DNA of 64,000 nucleotides from Antilocapra americana (taxonomy: Eukaryota; Chordata; Mammalia; Artiodactyla; Antilocapridae): NCBI GenBank assembly GCA_007570785.1, contig ML664173.1:13425933-13489932 (forward strand), written 5' to 3'. The notes under the pieces are model-generated. The model was given only the letters and a program-made list of their open reading frames with translations, was not told where the DNA came from and did not search any database. The position numbers and the translations under genes are program-made. Of this stretch, positions 24,259 through 36,654 are shown one piece after another (the first letter of the stretch is position 1; each line of letters begins with the position of its first letter).

Positions 24259-24462
24259 GTGCTGTGCTTAGTCTCTCAGCCGTGTCCGACTCTTTTCGAC
24301 CCCATGGACTATAACCTACCAGGCTCCTCTGTCCACGGGGATTCTCCAGCAAGAATACTGGAGTGGGTTGCCATGCCCTCCTCCAGGGGATCTTCCCAAC
24401 ACAGGGATCAAACCCAGGTCTCCTGCATTGCAGGGGGACTCTTTACCATCTGAGCTACATGG
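24259..24462 (-). mobile_element. Bov-tA SINE
   Basis: GTGCTGTGCTTAGTCTCTCAG... to ...CTTTACCATCTGAGCTACATGG. Confidence 0.93.
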
Positions 24463-24807
24463 AGAGAAACTCCTGTCTGTCAAAACCCAGGCCTCCCATC
24501 ATTAGTAGTTCTCAGCCCCGCCCTTCCCTCCTGGACTGCAGTGGACACTCATCCCATGGAAACAGAACCTGCCAGACTGTTCTGGGATTTGCAAGAGCAG
24601 GCCTATATGATTGTGCTCCTGCCCTTCCCCTGCTCCCTGCAATTCCAGGAGGAGGCCAGAGTGGTCCTCCTTTTCCAGACTGAGTGAGGTGGGTGCAGGA
24701 GAGCGCTGTGAAGTGAGAGAGCCCCAGCTTGGGACCTTCTTGGTGCCCATGTTGCTGAGGTCACTCCAGAGGCAATGGGAAGAAGGAACCTCCCACCACT
24801 GTTTTGG

Positions 24808-25027
24808 GGCTTCCCTGGTGGCTCAGTGGTAAAGAATCTGTCTGCAATGCAGGAGCCCCAGGAGACAGGAGTTCAATCCCTGAATCAGGAAGATCCCCTG
24901 GAGGAGGGCATGGCCACCCGCTCCGGTGTTCTTGCCTGGAGAGTCCCATGGACAGAAGAGCCTGCCAGCTACAGTCCATGGGGTCCCAAAGAGTCAGACA
25001 CGACTGAAGCGACTTAGCACGCACACA
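24808..25027 (+). mobile_element. Bov-tA SINE
   Basis: tRNA head in sense: GGGGCTTCCCTGGTGGCTCA, A and B boxes, then the BovB-derived end GAGTCAGACACGACTGAAGC. Confidence 0.95.
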
Positions 25028-25299
25028 CTGCATTTTAAGGGGCTGTCTGTGGACCACTGTCTATCCATATTTTTTTTTCACAACTGCCCTTCCTCCTAAG
25101 AAGATGTTTAGACTGTATTTTATTCTAAGTACCTCCCCCCATGAAATGTTAATACCACAGATACACTGTCTATTTATGCACTATGGCCTTTTGGAGTGTT
25201 ACAAACTATTGTAATACTTTGATTTTTTATTTATGTATTTTTTTTTGGCCCCTTCCCCTGATATCTAACTTTTGCCCCTGTTGAAAAGTACATCCTATA

Positions 25300-25500
25300 G
25301 ACCAGGGATTTTCAGCCTCCACACTGCAGTCATTTTGGGGTTGTACAATTCTGTGTTGTGTGTTGTAACATTGTAGAATGTCTAGCGGTATCCGTGGCCT
25401 CTACCTGTTAGGTGCCTGGAGCACTCACCACCCACCGCCCCAACACAACCTGACATTTTTCCCTGAGAGATACCCACCTTTCCACACACTGTTGGGAGCC
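25300..25500. mobile_element. hAT-Charlie type MITE (MER20/MER5-like)
   Basis: GGATTTTCAGCCTCCACACTG..., TTGTAACATTGTAGAATGTC, then TGGCCTCTACCTGTTAGGTG resemble the old mammalian Charlie-derived MITE. Subfamily uncertain. Confidence 0.5.
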
Positions 25501-25756
25501 ATTGCTGAAGACAAATCCAGAGGAACCGAACAGCCTCTGGCCAGTCCCACCTCATGGGTGGAGATGACAGTGGAAATAAAATTAATTAATTGAACTGGCA
25601 TTTTTCTAGCCATTTGGCATAAATACTTTAGTACTGTACTTACCACTTTATATTGTAATTATTTTTAGCATGTTTGCCAGATCTTCCCCCAAGGCCAGCC
25701 TAGAGGATGAGTTATTTCAGAGCCAAAGTCACATTCCCAGCCCTGGTATACAGCCT

Positions 25757-25960
25757 GGCATGCGTGCTCAGTCGTGCTCAACTCTGTGAGCTCACGGACT
25801 GTAGCCCACCAGGCTCCTCTGTCCATGGGATTTCCCAGACGAGAATACTGGAGTAGGTTGCCATTTCCTCCTCCAAGGCATCCTTCTAACCCAGGGATAG
25901 AACCCGGGTCTCCTGCATGGCGGACAGATTCTTTACTGTCTGAGCCACCAGGGAAGCCCA
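25757..25960 (-). mobile_element. Bov-tA SINE
   Basis: GTGCTCAGTCGTGCTCAACTC... to ...TCTGAGCCACCAGGGAAGCC. Confidence 0.95.
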
Positions 25961-27152
25961 TCTTCTGTTCTAGTTAGCATCAAAACCCCACCCAAACAGC
26001 CACAGGGCCTAGCATTTTGTGTTCCTAGTCTTTTTGTCCTCATTTGAAGGGCAAGGAAACTGACAGTGGGTCCAATAACTCATCAGCCAGGATCCAAACC
26101 AAGCTTTGCTTAATTCTCCAGGCTCTGGGCACCTAACCCTGGCACGCACCACCTGCTTGGCCGTCAAGGGAAAACCCTGGGGTCGGGCAGAGGGGAGTTG
26201 GGGGCTTGCAGCTGCAAGAGGCTGATGGAGGTTAGAACTGGCCAAGAGGGAAGAGCCTAGAGAGGGCAGCTCCTCTGCTGCAAGGATTGTCCTGCAGGAA
26301 GGATCCACCCCATGGGGCAGAGCTGGGGATGCTCATGCTGCGGCAGCAGGGGCTCACCCGTGGCGGTAGGAGGCGCTTTGTGAGGGTACAGGCTGAAATG
26401 AAGGACTGGACACAGAGGAAGGAGCTTCCCCAGGAATGCTGTCCAGGGCAGCATCATGCGTGTGTGTGGGGGGGGGAGGGGGTACTTGGCAATTCAGTCC
26501 TTGTTCATCATCCAGCCAGTTACCCGGTAGCAGGGCCTGGACTACAGGAGGAGCCTGGTGGGTTGAAAGGTCTCACCTGCCAGGTGGGTGACACCTAGAA
26601 GCAGGTATTTTTCTGAAGATTGGCCTTCTTTGGTTGAGGCCTTTCTAGCCTAATGGGTGAGTAAGTGACAGAGGGGGACTGGCACCCAGGCCAGTGTGAG
26701 GCCAATCCTGTGGCCTTGCCCTCTGCCACCTCCCCACACCTTGACCATGACCTTCGTTCCCCCTCCAGACAATCCTTCTCGCTCTGAGAGGCTGGAACCA
26801 CTGGCAAGCCAGCTAAGGAAGAGAGGGAAGGTCAGGAGCAGGGGCCTGGAGGCGCGGTTGCTCAGCGGTACCAGGCATGTTGCAGCCTCCTCGCTGGATC
26901 TTGGTGTCGTCACCTCACCCCTGCCACTCACCTCACTCGATGGTTCTGAGGACCAAAGGGAAGGGTGGATGAGAGGAGCAGGGCATCCCGCTCTAGTGGT
27001 TTGGTCATTTGACACGTTCTACACCCTGGAGCGGCAGGCAGTGAGCCAGAAGATGCAGCCCCTGCCTGGAGCTGGCAAAGTACAAGGGTCGAGAGCACAG
27101 GCTCTCCAGCCAGATCACCTGCCTCCAGACCTGCTCTGTCAACACCCTGTGT
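25961..27152. other. ISM2 intron 1, no gene recognised
   Basis: Moderately GC-rich DNA with a MIR-like piece (26035-26120) and a G-run near 26468-26485. The open frames here lack recognisable domains. Confidence 0.45.
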
Positions 27153-27526
27153 CAGTAAGTCAGTCAGTGCAGTCGCTCGGTCATGTCCGACTCTTTGTGA
27201 CCCCATGGACTACAGAACGCCAAGCCTCCCGGTCCATCACCAACTCCCAGAGTTTACTCAAAGTCATGTCCATTGAGTCAGTGATGCCATCCAACCATCT
27301 CATCCTCTGTCGTCCGCTTCTCCTGCCTTCAATCTTTCCCAGCATCAGAGTCTTTTCAAATGAGTCAGTTCTTCGCATCAGGTGGCCAAAGTATTGGAGT
27401 TTCAGCATCAGCATCAGTCCTTCCAATGAATATTCAGGACTGATTTCCTTTAGGATGGACTGGCTGGATCTCCTTGCAGTCCAAGGGACTCTTCAAGAGT
27501 CTTCTCCAACACCACATTTCAAAAGC
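27153..27526 (-). mobile_element. BovB LINE 3' fragment
   Basis: Antisense BovB C-terminal region (minus strand reads [17 protein letters not shown]). Flanked by CCCTGTGT at about 27143 and 27528, a likely short target duplication. Confidence 0.9.
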
Positions 27527-29889
27527 CCCCTGTGTAGTTCCAAGCAATTTACTTCACCTCTCTGATCCTTGGCTGCCTCCTCTAGGAAGTGAGGATGATG
27601 CTAGGACCTGCTGGTTGTGAGGCTTCAACGTGTCAGTACCTATAGGGTGCCTGGTAGCAGTGGCCCCGTGCAGAATGACAATGTGGGTTATCTAAGTGTT
27701 TTGAGATGGCAGTAGCAGAGCCATAAGCCTGGCACAGGTACACAAATCACACAGCCTAAAGCCAGCCCTGGTGGTTTGAGGGCGTGCACGGGGGACCAGG
27801 GTGGGCCGGGCTAGAATAGCACATGCCAGTGAGGAGGGTGATATCCATCCCTGTCCCTCTGCCTGTGGTCCTCTGGCTGTTGACTGCTGGGACCCCAGCA
27901 CCTCCTGGAAGCCGGGGTGACTCTGTGCAGCCTGGCTCTGGAGGGGTGCACCTGGGCCTCAGGAGCAGGGAGCTACAGGAGGTGGGGTGCTGGGCTGCAC
28001 CTAGTAACTGGGTTTCATTATCTGGAACAAGTTCCTGACCCAAGAGAGGAGGTATGAGAGGAGAGGGGCAGCAGGGGCTGTGAGGAAGGCTCAAGCAAGG
28101 CAGTAAGGGTTTGTGGGGAGGGGGGCTCTTGTGTTAACTGGAAACAGTGGGTCAGGGCTGCCCTGCCAAGCGTGGGAGGGTATGCTTGGGTCCGTGTATG
28201 TGTGATAGTGAGAGGAGCAATGGATTGTGGGGCTATAACTTGGTATATATCTGTGTATCTCATGTTTATCAGGATAATGGCACCATTCCCCGAAAGAATG
28301 GAGTTGTCTATTTGTACACACGGGAAACTCCGTATTTGAGCATAACAGATGTGGGAGGTGGCCCTGTGGGATAGAGCAGGTGTCCTTACACAGGCTGGAG
28401 CCTCAGCATTTGCTTGAGAACATCCTGGAGGTACGACCCCTGCCCGTTAATCCTGCCTCAGTGGTGGGGTGGCAGATGTGGTCTTCAGACCAAATAAGAT
28501 GTAAAGTGCTAACTCTGTGATGGCAAGAAGAGTGCTGCCCTCTCTCTCTCTCCGAGAACTATCTATCACCTCCCCTCGGTGACATTCATGGCCCGCTTGC
28601 CATTTCCCTAATTTACAGGGGGAGCAACTCAGGGAGATTAAGTAACCTAGCCAAGGTCACACAGTAAATGTCCAGGTTGGGGTTTGAAGCCAGGCGATGT
28701 GGCCTCCAACCTGCACTCGTCAGCCCCACGTTCAGGGACCAGACAAGCAGATGAAAGCGGAGGTGCTCTGCGAGCAGCGGTGGTCGCCCTGGAGGGGTTA
28801 TCGGCAGGCGCGTCTGCACTGACGCCTGGGCGTTGAGATCCAGCAGAGCTGCACGTGAACGCAAGCTCCCTTAGTGTGGCCCGTGAGACCTGTAAATCCC
28901 TCACCCTCCCTGAGCCTCCATAGCCCCATTGTTAACACAGAGATAACTCAGCCCCAGTGTTGCTGGCGCTCATTCAATCGTGCAGCAGTGATTTACTGAG
29001 CACCTGCAGGGTGCCAGGCACTATACTGGGCACAAGATACCTGTGAGCAAAGCAGACAGACATTTCTTCCTGCACGGGGCTGACACTCACTAGCTGGAGT
29101 GTCAGGAGGTATGTAAAGGACCTGGCCCTGGCCTTATATGGGAGACCTGCTCGGATGATGCTTACTGATCAGAGCTCAGGTGCTCTGCCCACCTCCCGAC
29201 AGGCCTCACTTCCCGTTGTCTGAGGGCTTTTGCCGGCACTGGGACCTGCTCTGAGCTGTTCACAGCAAGCCTGACGTGTCTGGAGTGCAGGTCCTCTCCC
29301 CCACCCAGCCTCCCTCAACCAGTGACTGACTGGGGCGTCCAGAGGGATGCACCCTAGTGATCCATTGTGGTCACTGGCCTCATGGAGCATTCTTTATTAG
29401 CTGCCTCCCTTCCCCAACTCACTCGCGGCTCCCTGCTTGGTCTCCAGGGATTACCTTCCAAAGGAACCACTTGCCCTTGAAGCTTTGTCTCAGGGTCGGC
29501 TTCTCAGGGAACCCAGACTAAGTCCAGATATCCCTCTCCACCCTGGGGAGTTCCCCAGGGGCTGATACAGGGCGGGAAGCTCCCAGAGAGGAAGGGAGGG
29601 TGCGTGGCTGTGAAGCTGAGCCAGGGCTTCCTATGGGCTCTGCTCACCATCTGGTCCAATGGGGCACCAGGGCGGGGAGGGCTGGAAATGGACACTCTGA
29701 ACACCCGCTGTTTCCATTTACAGATGAGGACACTCACTGAGGTGACACACCTGCCAGGGTCCCACAAGTCAGAAACCGGCCACCACTGGGATTCAGACCC
29801 AGCAGGCTCTAGTGCAGGTTTCTGAACTATAGCACTGTTGAGATTCTAGGCTGGAAAAATCCTTGATTCTTGATTTCCTTACCGTGAAA
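27527..29889. other. ISM2 intron 1, unique sequence with old repeats
   Basis: No gene recognised. It contains a MIR at 28590-28715 (-), an ancient repeat with CACCTGCAGGGTGCCAGGCA at about 28968-29110, a MIR at about 29700-29815 (-) and a short TC run near 28543. Confidence 0.45.
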
Positions 29890-30004
29890 GGTCTTCTCCG
29901 GTTGCTCAGTGGTAAAGAATCCGCTTGCAATGCAGAAGACACCGGAGAGGCGGCTTCGATCTCTGGGTCAGGAAAATTCCCTGGAAGAGGAAATGGCAAC
30001 CCAC
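29890..30004 (+). mobile_element. Bov-tA SINE, 3'-truncated
   Basis: CTTCTCCGGTTGCTCAGTGG..., CAATGCAGAAGACACCGGAG, ending at GGAAATGGCAACCCA. The BovB-derived half is missing. Confidence 0.85.
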
Positions 30005-30534
30005 ATACATTGTAAAATCTCTAGCTTCTACCCAGTGGATGCCAATAGCACTCCCTCCTGTGATAACTATTAATACCAATATCACTGCCAAATGGCGAAA
30101 CCCGGGGCTTATGCCCACAAGCCTGGGCCATCTAAATCATCTGGAAAGGCTGCGGACCCTGAACTCCTGTTCCCCCAAGTCTCCCTTCTCTGTGCCCAGA
30201 GGCTGCAGACAGGACCGATTACACACAAAGTCCCAGGGACAGGTAGGAATTATGGGCGGGAACTGCTAGGAAGCCATCATCTGGGGAAGCTCTAGGCCTC
30301 CAGGACTGGCTAGTGAAGGTGTTGGGTTGTTGCCCAGTGCCTCTGTCCATCCTCTACTCATCCACCCTGGCTATCTGGACCAGAACACTTTCACTCAGGG
30401 AGATTTTGAGTACTGGTTGAGATGGGCTCAGGGTTGCCCTGGGAGGTGGTCAAAGGGGAGAGATGCAAGAAATCAGACAGATTGAGCCCCTGATTTGTGC
30501 AGTAGACTCCCAGCGCTCTCACCTGTAGGGCTGG

Positions 30535-30770
30535 AGCATGATGGTTAAGAGTGTGGGCTCTGGGTCCAGGCTGCCTGGTTCAAATCCTGATTCTCCCACT
30601 AAATGTCTGTGTCACCCCAGGCAAGGTACTTGCCCTTTCTGTGCCTTAGTTTGCATCATCAAAATGGAGATGACAGCTAGCGCTGACATCTGAGGATCGT
30701 TGGGAGGATGAAGCAAGCGATTAAGTGTTTAGAATAGTGCTGGGCACACAGTGGGTGCTGCGGAAATGTT
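30535..30770 (+). mobile_element. MIR SINE
   Basis: A near full-length MIR: GGTTCAAATCCTGATTCTCC, CTGTGTCACCCCAGGCAAG, then AAAATGGAGATGACAGC. Confidence 0.8.
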
Positions 30771-31702
30771 TGATAAATAAAATTCTGACAGTCTTTCCAG
30801 GCAGGAATTACTGTCCTCATTTTGTTGATGGGAAATCACCAGATTGAATGAACTGGTAAGAAGGAGAACTGGGATTTGAACCCAAGCTGATCTGACTCCC
30901 CAGATCCATGTTTTCCAATGCTACCACGTGGCCCGACTAGGAAGTGGGAGGTGGGGGTCAAGCCTGTGGTCAAGTGGGAGGAGCAGGGTCCTGAGGCTAA
31001 CGGGGCAGAGCTGGACAGGCTCGTTCTGCCCTGGTGTAGGGACCTGGGCAGCGGGGCTGCAGCCTGGAGTTAGGTGCCAAGCTCCCGGTGTTCCAGTCTG
31101 AGCAGAGAATGCCAGAGAAAGAGCCAGAGACATCCAGTATCTGCTTTCACTCGCTATTTGGGGTGCAGCAAGGACAGTCCCGATATGGACCTCAGGGCAC
31201 TGGCCAGCGGAGGGAACTGACTGGCAAACAGACGGACATATCCACGGCCTGGAAATCCGGGCCCCAGGTGGGCAGGCAAAGGAAGGTATAGCTGTGGTCA
31301 GGGATGCCAGGGAATGCAGCTCCCACACAGATGGCCTGAGAAGGCCAGGTGGCAGGGGGGCATCAGAGGGAAAGGGTCCGGGCCCACTGCCCACACCTGT
31401 GTCAAGTCTTTGTGAGCCTCCCGCTCTGACCTGGGAGGGCCGGAGTGTCTGTTCTCTGACGAGGGCCCTGGGGGATTCTGAGGCAAGTGTCTGCTAACTG
31501 GACTTTGGAATTGCTGCCTTAAACACCTCCCTTCCCCTCCAGGCCTCTGTTTCTTCCATCTGTGAATGAGGAGGTGGGATTGTGTGTCTTCCCTGTGTGG
31601 AAACCTGATTTGAACCTTCCTTTTCATGCCTCACGTTGGCTTCATTTCACCCGAGCTCTTCGTGGGCATCGTCCACCCTCTGAGGTGTCAAAGCAGACGT
31701 GT

Positions 31703-31890
31703 TTGGCTTCGTTTAATTAATTTAGCATTTGGCTGTGCTGCGTCTTCGCTGTGGTGCTCCAGCTGTTCCTTGCAGCACACGGGTTTAGCTGACCACGGCC
31801 TGTGGGATCTCAGCTCCCCGACTAGGGATCAAACCCACGTCCCTTGCACTTGGAAGGCAGATTCTTTACCACTGGACCACCAGGCAAGTC
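31703..31890 (-). mobile_element. CHR-type tRNA SINE
   Basis: GGCTGTGCTGCGTCTTCGC..., GGGATCAAACCCACGTCCC, then CCACCAGGCAAGTCC. Flanked by CAGACGTGTTTGG and CAGACATGTTTGG, the target-site duplication. Confidence 0.88.
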
Positions 31891-32050
31891 CCCAAACAGA
31901 CATGTTTGGGTGCATGCTCACAGGGTGAGTGTGTGACCTGGTCGGCCCCCAAACCTCCTGCCTCCCCTCTGCTCCCCACCCCCTCCCAGCCTTTTCCAGG
32001 TCCACATGGGCCTTGACCTTAGGCACCTCCCTGCTCCTCCCTCCCTCAAG

Positions 32051-32292
32051 TCTCGGCCTTCACAGATCCCAGCTCTCCCAGAAAAGAGGAGGAGACCCCT
32101 CTGCTCTCCAGGGCCCACCTCCAGGCAGGGCCATGTTGACACAGATGTCAGGCACTCCCTGAATCAGCACCCCTGACCCTGAGTAGGACGCCTTCACCTG
32201 GGACCCTGGAGGACGCTCCCTTGTTGCCGTTGCTGCAGAAATTGCCAGGATTGGCCAATACAGATTAGAGTGCCCTGAGCCCCAAAATCCAG
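32051..32292 (+). pseudogene. ISM2: ISM2 exon 2 remnant
   Basis: Acceptor CCCTCAAG ends at 32050 and donor GTGAGG starts at 32293. The frame reads VSAFTDPSSPRKEEETPLLS, RAHLQAGPC, then stop TGA (32137-32139). Further on it reads LQKLPGLANTD and stop TAG (32266-32268), each matching human exon 2. It starts with the two bases that complete exon 1's split codon, and it ends in phase 0. Confidence 0.85.
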
Positions 32293-32528
32293 GTGAGGGC
32301 TACAGGGGGCCATGAACCCAGCGGATTCCTAGAGAAAAGTTGGGCTCAACAACTCAGCTCTGAGGTCAGGCATCTCATCCTGTATTCCGTGGAGGACAAG
32401 GGTCATGTGTGGATTAGACAAGGTGACTCCCATGCCCCACCTGTGGAGTAGGAGGAGTCGGGCTTCCCCACTTCTTAGCTGCAGACCATCACAGGGCTCT
32501 CCTAGCCTCTATTGTCTAGACAAGTTTG

Positions 32529-32660
32529 TTGTTCAGTTGCTCAGCTGTGTCCGACTCTTTGCCACCCCATGGACTGCAGTATGCCAGGCTCCCCTGTCCT
32601 CCACTATCTCCTGGAGTTTGCTCAGATTCATGTGCGTTGAGTTGGTGATGTTACCTAATC
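32529..32660 (-). mobile_element. BovB LINE 3' tip fragment
   Basis: GTTCAGTTGCTCAGCTGTGT..., ATGGACTGCAGTATGCCAGG. Only about 130 bp of the BovB 3' end remain. Confidence 0.85.
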
Positions 32661-33063
32661 ATGTCTGTTTAGACCATAGCAAGGGGCAAACAGCACCAAT
32701 CTGGTAGGGCTGTCATGAGGGCCGACTGAGCAGCGAATGTTTCTTGAGCTGCAAAGGGTTCCTGAAATATGGGCAGAGGCCAAGTAGAAAGCCCTGAAGG
32801 TCCGATCTTCCCTGGCCAAGCCCACTCCTTGCCGCAGGCCCCTGAAGAAGAATAGGGTAGATTGCCCACCAGAGGGGCTTTATGGGAAAGAAAACTAGAG
32901 AGGTTGGTGGAATTCCAGCTTATTGTCTTCACTGTCAGCCCTGAATCCCTAATAATTCCTGCATTTTGTGTATTCCTGCATCTACAGCTTAGAAAGTACT
33001 TTCACTGAAAGAAAAAAAGACCACAAAAATATAAAACTCATAACATTCTAAAGTTGTTTAAAA

Positions 33064-33086
33064 GTGTGTGTGTGTGTGTGTGTGTA
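33064..33086. repeat. TG dinucleotide microsatellite
   Basis: About eleven uninterrupted TG units. Confidence 0.95.
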
Positions 33087-33762
33087 TCTGTATATCTAAG
33101 CTTAGAGTGCTAATCACCAAAATGTTACCTGTCAAAAATGGAATGTGGGTGATTTCCCTTTTCTTTATATTTTGTTGGTCCCCCCCCCAAATTTTGTCCT
33201 TTGACCTCATATTACTTTGTAATAGCCAAAAAGTGATGTTTTTAAAGTTTACTTTCACATAAGTAAGTTCATGTTACTTATTTCCTGTCCACAAAGTGGT
33301 GGATAAGAGCCCTTCCCCTGGCTGCTGGGGGCTTTGCTGTCACTTGGTCTCCTTTTCTGGCCCTGCAGCGAGGAAACGGGGGTTCAGGGCTGCTGGTGGC
33401 CCCAGAGGCTGGGCAGCCTGTGGGCTGCTGGAGCCAGAATTCAAACGCAGCTTCCCATAAACGAGTGGGTCTCCAATCTGGCAACACACGTTCGAACCAC
33501 TGCACCTGGCCCCGTCCCACATGAGTTACATCTGTCTGGGTTGAGGTCAGGGGGTCAGGAATCTCCCACGAATTCTGGTGCAAGGCCAGGGCTTAGGCTG
33601 TGGCCACAGTTGCCCCAGGGAGGCCAAGAAGGTTGACCAGAAGGATGGGCTGGTTTAGAGAAAGGGCTTGACCTCTCCCCCTGACCCTGAGCCTGTCATC
33701 TCCCGTTTTGGAGTCTGGCTCTGGGCCCTGCCTCTGTGGCCAGTGTGTCCGTCCCTCTGCAG

Positions 33763-34114
33763 GTGACCATCGGGGTGGTGGCGGACCCCCAGGCTGAGGT
33801 GGAGATGGACCCGATGGCTGAACCCAACAATCGCTGGTCCAAGGGCACCCAGTGAGGAACTCTCCTGACCCCTATTCTGGGGCTACTTGGAGGGTGAGGG
33901 AGGCCCCGTCTCAAGGGCAGAGCCCCGGGGGAAGAGCAGGAGGAGGAAGAGGAGGACCACCTCCCAGGGTACAGTGACGGTGAGGACCAGGAGGAGGACA
34001 GTGAGGAACACAGTGGAGATGACCAGGAGCTGGGCTTCAGTGGGGCCGCCGGAGGCCGGGAGCAGGGCCTGCTGCCCCCTGGAGCCTGGGCCGTCAAGGA
34101 GCCTGATCATTATG
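33763..34114 (+). pseudogene. ISM2: ISM2 exon 3 remnant (acidic region)
   Basis: Acceptor CTCTGCAG ends at 33762 and donor GTGAGT starts at 34115. It opens VTIGVVADPQAEVEMDPMAE and meets TGA at 33853. Homology then resumes in other frames (GYLEGEGG, then EEQEEEEEDHLPGYSDGEDQ, ending AWAVKEPDHY). At least one frameshift therefore lies between. Confidence 0.88.
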
Positions 34115-34439
34115 GTGAGTACTCCCATCTTGACATCCCTGGCTGCTGCCCCTGGAGGTCCTGAGGGAAAATAAGGGTGACAGCTTCCTGGGCAGGGGCA
34201 GTTGTGGAGATCTGGCGCTTAGGTCCTGTACCAACACCATCATCAGCTCAATAGTAACACCCAAGGCTTGCAAAGGCTTTTTTTTTTTAAACATTTGACT
34301 CTCACAATAGCCCTGAGATCCCCCTAAGCAAAACAGGCATTTGTTAATAATATATTTATTCACATCTGTCAGTTTTCCAACAAATTAAGAAATAATTATA
34401 AATCCCATCACCCACAGCTGACCTCATTTTCAGACTGTG

Positions 34440-34640
34440 TGAGTCTGAATCCTGGGTCTGCTGCTTACCAGTTGAGTGACCTTGGGCAAGTTACTTAACC
34501 TCTCTGGGGCTTGGTTCCTTCCTCTACAAAATGGAGATGGGCACAACCCTTACTATATAGAACTAAGTGTAGAGAGTGGTGAGTTAATGCTTTTAAAGTC
34601 TAAGTACATGGTAAACAAAGTATTGCCTATTATTATTTTA
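34440..34640 (+). mobile_element. MIR SINE
   Basis: TGAATCCTGGGTCTGCTGCT..., GACCTTGGGCAAGTTACTTA, ACAAAATGGAGATGGGC. Confidence 0.8.
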
Positions 34641-35103
34641 GAAAACAACGTGACAACACAGACTGTTTAGAAAAATATCTCCTGGAGCCTGCCCCGCCCC
34701 ACCATGACGGGCATTTTTACTTTTGCATATTGCAGTTCCGGTTTTCCCTGGGTGAGAATGTCTCACAAAGTGTTACAGCTAGACTTCCCAGAGCCCTAGC
34801 TTCTCATCATTGGTTCAGACTGAGTCATAGCAGGCTTTCCCTGTTTCACCAGAGTCCTGTAAGCTAACAGGCAGAATGTTCAGGATTTCCAACATTTCTT
34901 CTATTGATTTTTCTTAGTCACTTGGTGCCAGCCTGTTCCGACCTGCCTGGGAAGTGAAGAGGGTGGGGCATGTGTGTTAATACTTCGGGGTTCCCCTGAG
35001 AGCCCTGGTGCATTTTGGGTCCCTCAGACCAGGACTGGGTCACTAACGAGGGGAGCGGGGACATTCTTTAATGCCCCTAGTATTGAAGAAGTATATTTTA
35101 ATA

Positions 35104-35860
35104 CTTTTTTTTTTTTGCCATGAGAACTCAAAAACTTTGTTACCATATAAATGAACTAAATCACACACTGAAGGAAAAAATGCACAATTTTATGTTGACA
35201 CCAGCAGTTTGCGTCTTTTCATTAGTCATGTGGATTGATGTTTCTCAGAGTAATTCAGCGCCTTTTGCACTTGAAACTTCTGATCTACTTGTCCTGAAGA
35301 ACTGCTGCTAAAGTAACGCTAGCCTAAAAACAATGAAGCATTTTTGATGAAAATACCTTCATGTTAAGGGGGAAATGCTGTTGACTTACTCAGACGTGCA
35401 TCTGTGATGCTGATAGCCTTTGTTTTTAGTTTTAAATAGTTTTTATTTTCTTAGTTCATTTTGTTACTATGTTAACACAGGGTAGGGAGAAATGGCACAA
35501 TTGTGTATTGCATTATATACATTTATCAGTGATTTACTGTTAACATATAAACACTATAAATAAGTGGTAATACTCGAAAAGAAGCACTTATACCACGTAA
35601 GTCTTAGGAAATAATGCTTGTAATAAGCTATGTTACATATCAACAGGCAAAACATAGAATGTTATATAGTATAATATGATAAGTAATTAAATTATAGTTC
35701 TTGCTGTTATATAACCTGTTCAGATCTTGACTCCTGTTTTGGTGCTTCATATATAAGTTATATGGGACGAGGGGCTGTGAAACTAAGATACTTTAAGAAT
35801 TTAGTCCGAGCTTCATCGCCAGACTTGTTCACTGTTCAGTTCTGTCCAAAAGCTTGAAAC
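35104..35860. other. AT-rich block headed by poly(T), unidentified
   Basis: It starts with a ~12-nt T-run (35104-35115), which would be a poly(A) tail if the insert were on the minus strand. AT-rich sequence with no recognised repeat or gene follows. No clear target duplication was found. Confidence 0.3.
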
Positions 35861-35868
35861 TTTCAGTA

Positions 35869-36077
35869 TGGGAGGCAAACTGTTCAACCTGTCAATGCAG
35901 GAGACGTTAAGAGACATGGATTCGACCCCTGGGTTGGGACGATCCCCTGGAGGAGGGGATGACAACCCACTCCAGTATTATTGCCTGGAGAATGCCATGG
36001 TCAGAGGAGCTTGGCCAGCTGCAGTCCAGTGGAACACAAAGAGACCAACACGACCGAAGCGATTAGCAGGTAGCACT
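35869..36077 (+). mobile_element. Bov-tA SINE
   Basis: GTCAATGCAGGAGACGTTAAG..., CCTGGAGGAGGGGATGACAA, CACGACCGAAGCGATTAGCA. Confidence 0.92.
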
Positions 36078-36520
36078 TTTTTATCCATCTGGAGCTGGTC
36101 TTCCAAAAGCCAAACTGCCCCTTAAATACTTCTTTAAAGGAAGAAGTGTTGTCAAGGGAAGTATCGTCAACTATGGTTTGGATTGACATAAAACTGTAGC
36201 TTAAAGACATAGGGGGACTTTTCCAAGGTCCCCCAGCAGTGGTCAGAGGGCCTCCAGGTAGCTTTACTCTGTGTTGCTGTGTGGGCACACAGTAGGTGAC
36301 TGGGTGTGTGCCACCTCCTGCATTTGCTCTGGTGTTCACTGCACAGGGGTGCCCAGCTGAGCAGATGAGTGGGACTAAAATTAAACCCCTGCTTCATCCG
36401 CCAGGGGAGTCCTGGCCCTGGGGCTGCGTCCTCCCGAGGAAGGGGGTGCCTCTTGCTAATTCACACCAGGGTGCCTCGTGGGCTCTGCCCACTCACTCCT
36501 GACTCCCTGCCTTGACCCAG

Positions 36521-36654
36521 ACTATGAGCAGCAAGTGGAGTGGAGCCCCTGGTCTCCCTGCAGTGGGAGCAGCCGACGGCCACCGGAGGACTCAGCCCTG
36601 TGGCTCCACCTGCACTGCCTCGAGTCCCGTGCCTGCGACCTGCCCCCCGTCCTG
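36521..36654 (+). pseudogene. ISM2: ISM2 exon 4 remnant (thrombospondin type-1 repeat)
   Basis: Acceptor GACCCAG is kept. The exon opens DYEQQVEWSPWSPCSG, the TSP1 WxxWxxC motif. It then shifts frame: RTQPCGSTCTA is seen in one frame and ESRACDLP in another. The donor position reads CCTG/ATGAGA, suggesting GT became AT at 36655. Confidence 0.88.

Noticed and set aside
24808..25027. tRNA-like A and B boxes in many SINEs
   Set aside because: They are the tRNA-derived heads of Bov-tA and CHR SINEs; no complete cloverleaf, so not tRNA genes.
26696..27565. 289-codon open frame on the plus strand
   Set aside because: Its second half is antisense BovB and its first half has no recognisable domain or splice context.
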